Assembly: GCA_045531335.1 (NCBI GenBank)
Contig: JAZSDU010000054.1
Span: 1 to 55,582, forward strand
Source: CAG-452 sp045531335
GTDB lineage: Bacteria; Bacillota; Clostridia; TANB77; CAG-508
Reading direction: 5' to 3'
Length of the DNA: 55,582 nucleotides
In this document: positions 16,330-23,927 of the stretch, in pieces
Layout of the letters: every line of letters begins with the position of its first letter
Numbering within the stretch: the first letter of the stretch is position 1
Position numbers and translations under genes: made by a program
Notes under the pieces: model-generated
What the model was told of the DNA's origin: nothing
The model's input: only the letters and a program-made list of their open reading frames with translations
Database searches by the model: none

Positions 16330-17868
16330 ATGCTACTAGAAACAGAAAAAGAAAGTGTATGCATAAATCAAATAGTTGGACAAAAGAAAGATGAAATTGT
16401 AGTTGAAGGAGATGTTATTGTAAATGATGTTAAACCAGATGTATTAAATATAATAAGTACAAATGGAATACCATGTGTATATAAAAAAGAAGTAATGGAT
16501 GGAAAGGTAAGAGTTGATGGAAGTATAAATACATATGTTATATACTTGGCAGATGATGAGAATGGAAGTGTAAGAAGTCTAAATACAGTTATTGATTTTA
16601 CTGAAGTTATTGATATAGAAAATTGTATGTCACAAATGACAGCAAATGTATATGTTAAAGTTAAAAAATTTGAATCTAGGATTTTAAATGGAAGAAAAAT
16701 AAATATAAAAGCAATTTTGGAAATAGAGACAAAAGTGTATTCTAATGAGAATATAGACATTATCTCAAATGTAAATAATCTAGATGATATCCAAGTTCTA
16801 AACAGTAAAAAAAGTGTTAATTCATTAATTGGAAGTGGAACTACTAGAGTGTATGCAAAAGATACAATAAGTATAGATGCAGCTGATGAATTAGCAGAAA
16901 TAATGAAAGCAAATGTTAGAATTATAGATAAAGACATAAAATTAAGTTATAACAAAGTTTTAGCAAAAGCAGATGCAGATGTTTCAATCATTTATTTAAC
17001 AGAGGATAATAGAATAAGAAATATTAATACAAGAATTCCAATAATGGGATTTGTAGATATAGAAAATATCAATGATAATAGCATTTGTGACGTAGATTAT
17101 CAAATTAAAAATCTAATTATAAAGCCTAATAATGCAGATATGCATTCAATATATATAGAAATGGAAGTGGAAATTTCATGCTTAGCATATGAAACAAAAG
17201 ATATAAATCTAATAGAGGATTTATATAGTATATCATCAGATTTAGAATTTGCACAAAGAGAAATCAACACAATGTCAGGGAAACAAAATCTAAGAGAAAT
17301 ATGTAATGTAAAAGAGCAAATTAATATTCCTGAAATTGATAATAATAGATTGTATAATGTACAGACAATTACTAATATATTAAGTACAACTGTAAAAAAT
17401 GGCAAAATTATTTACGAAGGAGAAGTAAAATTAGAATTACTATATGAAATGAATACTAGTGTTAATTCAAGAAATATAGAAATACCATTTAATTTTGAAA
17501 TAACAGCTGAAGGAATAAATGAACACTGCATGATAAATACAGAAATAGATGTAAAAAGAGATGATTTTATTGTAAATAGTGGAAATATAGATGTAGATAT
17601 AGAAATGGAATTTAATGTTAGTGTTAGCAAAAATAGTAAGTTGAATATAATAAATGAAATTTCACTGCAAGATTCAAGAGATAATAATATATATAGTATG
17701 GTAATATATTTTGTAAAACCGGGTGATACGTTATGGATGATTGCTAAAAAATTTAGAAGTACAGTATCTGATATTGCTAGAGTAAATGGAATAGAAGATG
17801 GAAATAAAATATTTGTAGGTCAGCAATTGTATATTCCTAAATTTGTAAAAAAGAATATAGCGGTGTAA
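16330..17868 (+). CDS. sipL: SipL-like spore coat morphogenetic protein (DUF3794 repeats plus LysM)
   Basis: 512 residues. Three successive DUF3794 (SPOCS) units cover residues ~25-450, with typical starts such as VEGDVIVNDVKPDVLNI. A C-terminal LysM domain (VKPGDTLWMIAKKF...NKIFVGQQLYIP, ~460-508) follows. In Clostridioides difficile SipL binds the ATPase SpoIVA through its LysM domain and ties the coat to the forespore membrane. The same architecture supports that role here. The site aaggaggg precedes the ATG. yunB follows four bases later, making an operon. Confidence 0.93.
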   Translation: MLLETEKESVCINQIVGQKKDEIVVEGDVIVNDVKPDVLNIISTNGIPCVYKKEVMDGKVRVDGSINTYVIYLADDENGSVRSLNTVIDFTEVIDIENCMSQMTANVYVKVKKFESRILNGRKINIKAILEIETKVYSNENIDIISNVNNLDDIQVLNSKKSVNSLIGSGTTRVYAKDTISIDAADELAEIMKANVRIIDKDIKLSYNKVLAKADADVSIIYLTEDNRIRNINTRIPIMGFVDIENINDNSICDVDYQIKNLIIKPNNADMHSIYIEMEVEISCLAYETKDINLIEDLYSISSDLEFAQREINTMSGKQNLREICNVKEQINIPEIDNNRLYNVQTITNILSTTVKNGKIIYEGEVKLELLYEMNTSVNSRNIEIPFNFEITAEGINEHCMINTEIDVKRDDFIVNSGNIDVDIEMEFNVSVSKNSKLNIINEISLQDSRDNNIYSMVIYFVKPGDTLWMIAKKFRSTVSDIARVNGIEDGNKIFVGQQLYIPKFVKKNIAV

Positions 17869-17872
17869 TATA

Positions 17873-18574
17873 ATGGATAGTATATATTCAAGGAAAAGAA
17901 TAAAAATTCCAAAAGTAAAAGGATTTTATACAAATAATAAAAATGCTAAAAGATTTTTTAGCATTTTTATTATAATATTAATTGCTTTTACCACTTTTTA
18001 TAGTTTATTTAAATCAATAAATCCAATATTTGATAAACTATGCATGGAGAAGGCAAGAGAAATAGGTACATATATAATGAATAATGCATCTAATATGATA
18101 TTAGATAATACCGATTATAAAAATATTGTAAGTATAGAACAAGATGGAGAAAACAAAGTATTAAAAACTGATGTAGTTATAATTAATAAAATTGCTTCTG
18201 ATATAGCATTAGAGGCAGAGAAACAATTTAAAGAATTACAAAATGAAAAGATAGAGATACCGATAGGAGCTTTAACAGGAAATAAATATTTAGCGGGAAG
18301 CGGACCTAGTATAAATATACAAGTTATACCAACAGGAAATATTTTGACTGAAATAAAAAATGAGTTTGAGTCAAGTGGAATAAATCAAACAGTATATAGA
18401 ATATATTTAGAATTAACTTGTGAGGTTAGTATAGTTTCCCAATATAAAACAATAGAAGAGAATATCGTAAATCAAGTTTTATTAGTAGAAACTGTAATAG
18501 TAGGTGAAGTTCCAGAAAGTTATTATAATTTGGAAGGTATGAAACAAGAAGATGTAACAGAGGTTATACAATAA
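17873..18574 (+). CDS. yunB: Sporulation protein YunB
   Basis: 233 residues with one N-terminal membrane helix (~30-48, RFFSIFIIILIAFTTFYSL) and an extracytoplasmic domain with the family segment IPIGALTGNKYLAGSGP (~128-144). YunB belongs to the sigma-E regulon in B. subtilis; its biochemical role is unknown. It starts four bases after sipL stops and is probably co-transcribed with it. Confidence 0.9.
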   Translation: MDSIYSRKRIKIPKVKGFYTNNKNAKRFFSIFIIILIAFTTFYSLFKSINPIFDKLCMEKAREIGTYIMNNASNMILDNTDYKNIVSIEQDGENKVLKTDVVIINKIASDIALEAEKQFKELQNEKIEIPIGALTGNKYLAGSGPSINIQVIPTGNILTEIKNEFESSGINQTVYRIYLELTCEVSIVSQYKTIEENIVNQVLLVETVIVGEVPESYYNLEGMKQEDVTEVIQ

Positions 18575-18588
18575 TAAAAAATAAAATC

Positions 18589-18617
18589 TTGCCAAAAACG
18601 ATCTACTATGATATAAA
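18589..18617 (+). promoter_or_regulatory. Rubrerythrin promoter
   Basis: TTGCCA (18589-18594), 17-base spacer and TATAAA (18612-18617). A strong ribosome site aggagg follows at 18644. Confidence 0.75.
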
Positions 18618-18656
18618 TATGAAGAAATTAAAAATAAAAATTTAGGAGGTATTTTG

Positions 18657-19196
18657 ATGAAAGAATTAAAAGGAACTAAAACAGAAAAAAATTTAATGGA
18701 AGCATTTGCTGGTGAATCACAAGCAAGAAATAAATATACATATTTTGCAAGTAAAGCAAAAAAAGAAGGATATGAGCAAATAGCAGCAATATTCCAAGAA
18801 ACAGCTGACAACGAAAAAGAACATGCTAAAATGTGGTTTAAATTATTACATGGTGGAATTGGAACAACAGAAGAAAATTTAAAAGCAGCAGCTGAAGGAG
18901 AAAATTATGAATGGACAGATATGTATGATAGAATGGCAAAAGAAGCTAGAGAAGAAGGGTTTGACCATATAGCTAATTTGTTTGAAGGTGTTGCAAAAGT
19001 AGAAAAAGAACATGAAGAAAGATATATGAAATTATTAGAAAATGTAGAAAATGGATTAGTATTTAGTAGAGATGGAGAAAAAATTTGGAAATGTAGAAAT
19101 TGCGGACACATTTGTGTTGGAAAAGAAGCTCCAGAGGTTTGTCCAGTATGTGCACATCCAAAAGCACACTTCGAAATTAAAGCTGAGAATTATTAA
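18657..19196 (+). CDS. rbr: Rubrerythrin
   Basis: Non-haem iron peroxidase that reduces hydrogen peroxide in anaerobes. 179 residues. The N-terminal four-helix ferritin-like domain has di-iron ligands in FAGESQARNKY and DNEKEHAKMW, repeated later as AKVEKEHEERY. The C-terminal rubredoxin-like domain has two Cys pairs, WKCRNCGH and EVCPVCAHP. The ATG at 18657 follows aggaggt by seven bases; the TTG just before is rejected. Monocistronic between its own promoter and a terminator. Confidence 0.96.
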   Translation: MKELKGTKTEKNLMEAFAGESQARNKYTYFASKAKKEGYEQIAAIFQETADNEKEHAKMWFKLLHGGIGTTEENLKAAAEGENYEWTDMYDRMAKEAREEGFDHIANLFEGVAKVEKEHEERYMKLLENVENGLVFSRDGEKIWKCRNCGHICVGKEAPEVCPVCAHPKAHFEIKAENY

Positions 19197-19206
19197 TAAG
19201 GGAAAT

Positions 19207-19244
19207 AAAAACTTGACGTCACAATTTGTGACCTCAAGTTTTTT
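19207..19244 (+). terminator. Rubrerythrin terminator
   Basis: aaaacttga-gtcac pairs with gtgac-tcaagtttt (one interior mismatch pair), then a T-run. Confidence 0.85.
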
Positions 19245-19260
19245 GTTAAATTTAGAATAT

Positions 19261-19291
19261 AAAAATCCAGAATATAAATTCTGGATTTTTT
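19261..19291. terminator. Bidirectional terminator between rbr and rpsI
   Basis: aaaaatccagaa and ttctggattttt pair with T-runs on both strands. It lies 17 bases past the rpsI stop on the minus strand. Confidence 0.85.
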
Positions 19292-19307
19292 GTATATTTG
19301 TATTTGA

Positions 19308-19712
19308 TTATCTCTTGCTGAATTGAGGTGCTTTTCTTGCTTTTTTAAGTCCGTATTTTTTACGTTCTTTCATTCTTGCATCTCTTGTTAAGAATCCTGC
19401 AGCTTTAAGTGTTGGTCTGTATTCTGCATTTGCTTCTACTAAAGCTCTTGCAATACCATGTCTTATAGCTCCTGCTTGACCGCTGATTCCTCCACCTGTT
19501 ACTTTTGCAATAACATCGAATTTATCTAAAGAGTTTGTAGCAACTAATGGTTGTTTTACTATAACTTTTAAAGTTTCAACTCCTAAAAATTCATCTAAAG
19601 CTTTGTTGTTTATTGTAATATTTCCATTACCATTTACAAGTCTTACTCTTGCTATTGATTTTTTTCTTCTACCTGTTCCATAGAATGTTATTTTTTCTTT
19701 TTTTGCTGCCAT
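19308..19712 (-). CDS. rpsI: 30S ribosomal protein uS9
   Basis: 134 residues. Small-subunit protein whose basic C-terminal tail reaches the P-site tRNA. Motifs include YGTGRRKKSIARVRL near the N-terminus, TGGGISGQAGAIRHGIARAL (~72-91) and the C-terminal KKARKAPQFSKR. Its ribosome site (gggaggt) lies inside the last codons of rplM, and the two genes are separated by one base, so translation is probably coupled. rplM-rpsI is the standard bacterial pair. Confidence 0.98.
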   Translation of the reverse strand: MAAKKEKITFYGTGRRKKSIARVRLVNGNGNITINNKALDEFLGVETLKVIVKQPLVATNSLDKFDVIAKVTGGGISGQAGAIRHGIARALVEANAEYRPTLKAAGFLTRDARMKERKKYGLKKARKAPQFSKR

Positions 19713-19713
19713 A

Positions 19714-20151
19714 TTATTTTACCTCCCAAATTTCAGGTTTTTGTGCTTGGTTTTCATGTTCTGATCCAGCATAAATTCTTACTTTGTTAATCATTTTTCT
19801 TCCTAATCTATTATGTGGAAGCATTCCTTTAACTGCAAGCATCATTGCTTTTTCAGGGTTGTTAGAAAGCATATCTTTTGCAGATACTTCTTTCATTCCT
19901 CCAACATATCCTGAATGATGTCTGTATATTTTTTGATCTAATTTTTTTCCTGTTAAAATAACATCTTTAACATTTAATATAATAACATGATCACCTGTAT
20001 CTTGGTTAGGTGTAAATGTTGGTTTGTGTTTTCCTCTTAATAATTTTGCAGCTTCAGCAGCTACTCTACCTAATGGTTTTTGGCTAGCGTCAATTATATA
20101 CCATTTGCTTTCAATTTCACTTTTCTTTGCCATATATGTTGTATTATTCAT
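19714..20151 (-). CDS. rplM: 50S ribosomal protein uL13
   Basis: Early-assembly large-subunit protein. 145 residues. Signature segments are WYIIDASQKPLGRVA (~18-32), TPNQDTGDHVIILNV (~47-61), and VKGMLPHNRLGRKM (~107-120). The first ATG (20151) lies 12 bases after gggagg, and a second ATG (20133, start of MAKKS) is possible. It is first in a two-gene operon driven by the promoter at 20265-20293. Confidence 0.97.
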   Translation of the reverse strand: MNNTTYMAKKSEIESKWYIIDASQKPLGRVAAEAAKLLRGKHKPTFTPNQDTGDHVIILNVKDVILTGKKLDQKIYRHHSGYVGGMKEVSAKDMLSNNPEKAMMLAVKGMLPHNRLGRKMINKVRIYAGSEHENQAQKPEIWEVK

Positions 20152-20264
20152 TGTAAAATTGTTCCTCCCTTATTAACTTATTTTTTATATATTTATGTAA
20201 GAAATATTTTTAATCTACCGGGTAATAGGAAAAAATATTACCTTACAAATAATCGTACTTAACT

Positions 20265-20293
20265 ATTTTAATATAAAAACAAAAAAAAGTCAA
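20265..20293 (-). promoter_or_regulatory. rplM-rpsI promoter
   Basis: On the minus strand TTGACT (20293-20288), 17-base spacer and TAAAAT (20270-20265). Its -35 box forms one arm of a palindrome whose other arm is the -35 box of the infC promoter. Confidence 0.75.
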
Positions 20294-20302
20294 CAAAAAG
20301 CA

Positions 20303-20331
20303 TTGACTTTTTTAAAAAAATGAGTTATTAT
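20303..20331 (+). promoter_or_regulatory. infC operon promoter
   Basis: TTGACT (20303-20308), 17-base spacer and TATTAT (20326-20331). Predicted transcription starts at the L20 leader near 20338. Confidence 0.75.
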
Positions 20332-20337
20332 TGATAA

Positions 20338-20472
20338 GGTTAAAGAAGAAGAATCCACTTCTCACCTTATCCAAGTGAGGAAAAAGGTTAATATTTAAAT
20401 TACAAACAATAAAATAGTAATATAAATATCAAATGTGGATTGGCTTGTTCTTTAGAAGAACAAGTTTTTTAA
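20338..20472 (+). promoter_or_regulatory. Ribosomal protein L20 leader (infC operon)
   Basis: The 5' region begins ataaggttaaagaagaagaa. AATCCAC (20352-20358) is complementary to GTGGATT (20435-20441), and ataaggt pairs with accttat. A terminator hairpin follows at 20444-20472. This matches the long-range paired leader by which L20 represses infC-rpmI-rplT in Firmicutes. Assigned by position and pairing, not by a model search. Confidence 0.65.
20444..20472 (+). terminator. L20 leader terminator
   Basis: cttgttct and agaacaag pair around a short loop, followed by TTTTTT. Confidence 0.8.
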
Positions 20473-20479
20473 TTTTTTA

Positions 20480-20604
20480 GACGAAACAAATCAAAAACGA
20501 GTATTGCTAGGAAAACAAATGAAAAATTTTGAGATAGTACAGAGGTACATCGAAAAATTTTGAATGCAGTTTGACAACGCAAGACGATGGTTTTCATTTG
20601 TTTA
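20480..20604. repeat. Long hairpin repeat A, upstream of infC
   Basis: About 125 bp whose ends (gaaacaaatcaaaaac and ggttttcatttgttta) pair. Its outer arms and inner blocks (gtattgctagg, gacaacgcaagac) match the reverse complement of repeat B at 21351-21471. The right end abuts the infC ribosome site. Confidence 0.6.
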
Positions 20605-20618
20605 TGGAGGTGAATGAA

Positions 20619-21131
20619 ATAAAGCAAGATTTACTAATTAATGAGCAAATAAGATTCAAAGAAGTTCAAGTTATTGATGATCAAGGGAACAAGCTAGATA
20701 AAATGTCTATAAATGATGCAATGAACTTGGCAATGGATAAAAATTTAGATTTAGTTTTAGTTTCTTCAAATCCAACTAATCCTGTATGTAAATTAATGGA
20801 TTATGGAAAATATAAATTTGAGCAAGCTAAAAGAGAAAAAGAATCTAAAAAGAAACAAAAAACATTTGAATTAAAAGAATTAAGAGTTACACCAAACATC
20901 GAAGAACATGATTTTAATTTTAAAGTAAAAAATGCTAAAAAGTTTTTAGCAGATGGAAATAAAGTTAAAATAACAGTTAGATTTAGAGGTAGAGAACTTA
21001 ACTATGTAAAATTAGGTGAACAAGTATTAAACAAGTTTTCAGAAGAATTATCTGAAGTAGCAACTTTAGAAAAGAAACCTTTATTGGAAGGAAAAAATAT
21101 GTTTATAATACTAGCACCAAATAATAAATAA
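20619..21131 (+). CDS. infC: Translation initiation factor IF-3, probable AUA start
   Basis: IF-3 prevents premature joining of subunits and proofreads start codons. Homologues begin just before LLINEQIR, which places the start at ATA 20619, six bases after the excellent site ggaggtg. The only in-frame ATG (20604) overlaps that site. Rare start codons are typical of infC and allow self-repression. From ATA the protein has 170 residues. The N-domain covers LLINEQIRFKEVQVID to VCKLMDYGKYKFEQ, then a lysine-rich linker and the C-domain (ITVRFRGRELNY). infC-rpmI-rplT order is standard. Confidence 0.92.
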   Translation: MKQDLLINEQIRFKEVQVIDDQGNKLDKMSINDAMNLAMDKNLDLVLVSSNPTNPVCKLMDYGKYKFEQAKREKESKKKQKTFELKELRVTPNIEEHDFNFKVKNAKKFLADGNKVKITVRFRGRELNYVKLGEQVLNKFSEELSEVATLEKKPLLEGKNMFIILAPNNK

Positions 21132-21146
21132 ATAGGAGGAATAAAT

Positions 21147-21347
21147 ATGCCAAAGTTAAAAACAAATAAAGCAGCTGCAAAAAGATACAGCTATACAGCT
21201 AAAGGAAAAGTAAAAAGAACATCAGCTAATTCAAGACACAGATTAGCAACAAAAACAAAGAGACAAAAAATGGCTAGAAGACCAGGTGCTTACGCAGATA
21301 AAACATGCGAAGCAGGAGTGAAGAAATTATTACCATACGGAAATTAA
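21147..21347 (+). CDS. rpmI: 50S ribosomal protein bL35
   Basis: 66 residues, rich in Lys and Arg. It starts MPKLKTNKAAAKRY and contains SRHRLATKTKRQKMARRPG, the usual bL35 pattern. A site aggagg lies eight bases before the ATG. It sits 15 bases after infC. Confidence 0.97.
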   Translation: MPKLKTNKAAAKRYSYTAKGKVKRTSANSRHRLATKTKRQKMARRPGAYADKTCEAGVKKLLPYGN

Positions 21348-21350
21348 GAT

Positions 21351-21471
21351 GAACAAATGAAAAGCGGCGTACTGCGTTGTTAAATTGAAGACAAAAAATC
21401 CTCAATGTGCACTCGCACACCTCCGGTTTTTTACTTCAATTTGCCTAGCATTACTTGCTTTTGATTCGTTC
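21351..21471. repeat. Long hairpin repeat B, between rpmI and rplT
   Basis: Terminal arms gaacaaatgaaaagc (21351-21365) and gcttttgattcgttc (21457-21471) pair with two mismatches, and an inner pair aaattgaag/cttcaattt extends the stem. It is related in inverted orientation to repeat A (20480-20604), so infC-rpmI is flanked by the two. Confidence 0.65.
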
Positions 21472-21496
21472 AATAAAAATAGAGGAGGAGAAAGAA

Positions 21497-21847
21497 ATGG
21501 CAAGAGTAAAAACAGCAAGAATAACAAGAAAAAAACATAAAAAAGTATTAAAACAAGCAAAAGGATATTTTGGAGCAAAAAGATATAGATTTAGAAATGC
21601 AAACCAAGCAGTTTTAAAATCATTATCATATGCATATGTTGGAAGAAAAGATAAAAAGAGTGATTTTAGAAAATTATGGATAACAAGAATAAATGCTGCA
21701 GCAAGAATGAATGGAACAACATATAGCAAATTAATAGCAGGACTTAAAAAAGCTAATGTTTCAATAAACAGAAAAATGTTAGCAGACTTAGCTGTTAATG
21801 ATATGAAAGCATTTGAAGAAATTGCAAACATTGCAAAGAATGCATAG
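21497..21847 (+). CDS. rplT: 50S ribosomal protein bL20
   Basis: 116 residues, starting at the ATG nine bases after gaggagg. bL20 is needed early in 50S assembly and represses its own operon through the leader. Signature segments are MARVKTARITRKKHKKVLK, GAKRYRFRNANQAV (~26-39), and DFRKLWITRINAAAR (~58-72). Confidence 0.98.
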   Translation: MARVKTARITRKKHKKVLKQAKGYFGAKRYRFRNANQAVLKSLSYAYVGRKDKKSDFRKLWITRINAAARMNGTTYSKLIAGLKKANVSINRKMLADLAVNDMKAFEEIANIAKNA

Positions 21848-21860
21848 TTAATAAAAAAAT

Positions 21861-21891
21861 GAGGTTGAAATTTATTTCAGCTTCTTTTTTT
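21861..21891 (+). terminator. rplT terminator
   Basis: gaggttgaaa and tttcagcttc pair (with a G-T pair), followed by TTTTTTT. Confidence 0.8.
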
Positions 21892-21966
21892 GTTGGTTTA
21901 ATATTTAGGACGGAATTAAATTGGTAATATAAATTGTTGTTTGTGTGTGCAATTTATTTTTTGTTT

Positions 21967-22040
21967 GTAGGGGGGCGCAGTCCTCGGCGCCCCGATATTT
22001 AATTGTTTTTTTGCGGGTCGCCCAAGAGTGCGACCCCTAC
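21967..22040. repeat. REPIN-like pair
   Basis: The left hairpin gtaggggggcgc...gcgccccg (21967-21994) and the inverted right unit cgggtcgc...gcgacccctac (22014-22040) are separated by about 19 bases. Located between rplT and spoVAE, which converge. Confidence 0.8.
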
Positions 22041-22073
22041 AGCGTTTGCAAAATTTCTCTCACAAACAACAAT

Positions 22074-22464
22074 TTATTGCTTTTTCATTTTTGGTTTAGA
22101 AATAAGAGATGCGATATATCCGAAGAATACTGCTGCTGCAATTCCACCTGCGGCTGCGGCAGTACCACCAGTGAATGCTCCTACTAATCCGACTTCTTGA
22201 ACTTTTTGGACTGCACCTTTTGCAAGTAAGTTTCCAAATCCAGTTAAGGGAACTGTTGCACCTGCACCTGCAAAATCAACTAGGTGTTGATAGATTCCAA
22301 GACCTCCGAAGTATTGCTCCTGTAGTTACAAAAGCTACTAATATTCTTGCAGGAGTAAGTTTGGTTTTATCAATTAATATTTGTCCAATTATACAAATTA
22401 ATCCACCTACTATAAAGGCACGTACAATTTGCATCCAGTCTAAATTATTAAAAAAATCTTGCAT
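22074..22464 (-). CDS. spoVAE: Stage V sporulation protein AE, +1 frameshift required
   Basis: Membrane subunit of the SpoVA channel that moves Ca-dipicolinic acid into and out of the spore core. The first 52 codons (MQDFFNNLDWMQIVRAFI...TTGAIL) and the rest (GGLGIYQHLVDFAGAGATVP...) lie in different frames, joined at CGG 22306-22308. Skipping the C gives a complete 129-residue protein (391 bases = 3n+1) with several membrane helices and the family segment GAGATVPLTGFGNLLAKG. The site aaaggaa precedes the ATG. Last gene of the dodecin-spoVAC-spoVAD-spoVAE run. Confidence 0.92.
22306..22308 (-). other. spoVAE: +1 frameshift site 4 (CGG-A) in spoVAE
   Basis: Minus-strand zero-frame reading is GCA ATA CTT CGG AGG. 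Skipping the C gives A-I-L-G-G-L-G-I. Codon 53. Confidence 0.9.
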
Positions 22465-22542
22465 AATATAAATTCCTTTCTATAAATTGAAATTTGTAAT
22501 TGTAATATATCACCAATAGATATTGAAAAATGTAGAGAAAAT

Positions 22543-22566
22543 GTAGGGGCGACTATCAGTCGTCCG
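22543..22566. repeat. 24-bp REP-like hairpin
   Basis: gtaggggcgac and gtcgtccg enclose a short loop. Single copy just upstream of spoVAE. Confidence 0.65.
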
Positions 22567-22650
22567 CAACCTGCGAAGACTATTCTAAAAATAATTCGTA
22601 TTAAACCAAATTGCGATATTTGCTTTGAATTTCCCAATTATTTTCGTGAA

Positions 22651-22712
22651 TTTCAGGACAGTCCCAAAAAGTCTCAGGCAAGCTGCTACTTTTTAGGGAC
22701 AGTCCCTGGAAA
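22651..22712. repeat. GGGACAGTCCC-type inverted repeat at the spoVAD end
   Basis: tttcaggacagtcccaaaaa and a right arm ctttttagggacagtccctg pair imperfectly across about 20 bases. The right arm supplies the last codons and the TAG stop of spoVAD. Related to the palindrome at 34231-34301. Confidence 0.75.
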
Positions 22713-23718
22713 TTCCCTCTCTATTGATATCGCATGGGCAATGCCTGGAATTGATTCGCCTTGTTGCGAAGAAGTAGCATTTGTTAACGCTCCTGTTGCA
22801 ACAAGAAGTATTTTGTTTAACTTTTGTTGCTTTAATTGGTTAAAAATATAACCAGAAAATACTGTTCCACAACATGCACAACCAGAGCCGCCAGAATGAG
22901 TATCTTGAGTTTTTTTATCAAAAATCATTACTCCACAATCGTTATAATTATTTTTAATGTTATAACCTTTGGTTTGGCATAATTCAATAGATATTTCTTT
23001 TCCTATATACCCTAAATCTCCAGAAAATATTCCATCATAATAACTTGGATTTCTACCAGTATCTTTGAAATGTGTAATTAAAGTGTCGACAAATGCGGGA
23101 GCCATAGCTGCACCCATATTGTTTGCATCTTTAATTCCCATGTCTATAATTTTTCCGGTTGTAATATTTGTTATATATGGGCCTTCTCCATTTTTAGATA
23201 CTATTGCGCTACCAGAACCTGTTACTGTCCATTGAGAAGATGGTGGTCTCTGATTTCCAAGTTCTAAAGGAAATCTAAATTGCTTTTCTGCACTACAAAA
23301 ATGACTAGATGCCGCTGCAATTATATTTTCTGCGCCACCTCCATCTATAAAAACAGAGGCTAAACTTAAAGCTTCTACAAAAGTTGAACATGCTCCAAAT
23401 ATACCAAAAAAAGGGACTCCTAATTCTCTTAAACCAAAGCTAGAAGATATACATTGATTTAGTAAATCTCCTGCAAAGCAATAATCTATTTTGTTTGCAG
23501 GAATTTTTGACTTAACAATACTAGAATTTACAGTTTCTTTAATTATTTTGCTTTCCGCTTTTTCCCATGTTTTTTCTCCCCAAAATTCATTTTCTAAGCA
23601 TTTGTCAAAATATTTAGCAAGGGGTCCTTCAGCTTCTTTTGGTCCGAACTATAGATGCAGTTTCGAGTATTGTTATTGGATTGTCAAATTTAATAGTTTG
23701 TGATCCTATTTTTTGCAT
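22686..23718 (-). CDS. spoVAD: Stage V sporulation protein AD, +1 frameshift required
   Basis: SpoVAD binds dipicolinic acid and is related to thiolase/ketosynthase folds. Codons 1-24 (ending LETASIV) and the rest lie in different frames, joined at CGG 23644-23646. Skipping the C gives 343 residues (1033 bases = 3n+1), the normal length. The fold shows GIFGACSTFVEALSLAS and CACCGTVFSG. The ATG at 23718 follows aaaggag. The final residues FPGTVPKK come from an inverted repeat that overlaps the stop. spoVAC lies upstream, with a REPIN pair in the gap. Confidence 0.95.
23644..23646 (-). other. spoVAD: +1 frameshift site 5 (CGG-A) in spoVAD
   Basis: Minus-strand zero-frame reading is ATA GTT CGG ACC. 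Skipping the C gives S-I-V-G-P-K-E-A-E-G-P-L, the conserved N-terminal start of SpoVAD. Codon 25. Confidence 0.9.
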
Positions 23719-23781
23719 TTATATTCTCCTTTCAAAATTGTGTGTTTGTGCTACTAATTTATTAAACATATTGCATACGCC

Positions 23782-23865
23782 GTAGGGGTCGCGGCCCTCG
23801 GCGACCCGAGAAACGACACATACAAATTTGAATTGCGGGTCGCCGAGGGCGGCGACCCCTACAAA
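23782..23865. repeat. REPIN-like pair, near-perfect
   Basis: The left unit gtaggggtcgcggccctcgg then cgacccg is followed about 28 bases later by its inverse, cgggtcgccgagggcggcga then cccctac. Located between spoVAD and spoVAC. Confidence 0.85.
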
Positions 23866-23927
23866 CGCAAAAATCAAATTAATCATACAAACAACAAAGT
23901 ATTTACAAATTAATTATTAAATTTTGG

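Noticed and set aside
20288..20308. Hairpin agtcaa...ttgact read as an intrinsic terminator
   Set aside because: It lies between two divergent genes with nothing to terminate, and its arms are better explained as two opposing -35 boxes, each with a -10 box at 17 bases.
22175..22471. Plus-strand open frame across spoVAE
   Set aside because: It is the reverse strand of the SpoVAE coding sequence, whose family membership is clear.
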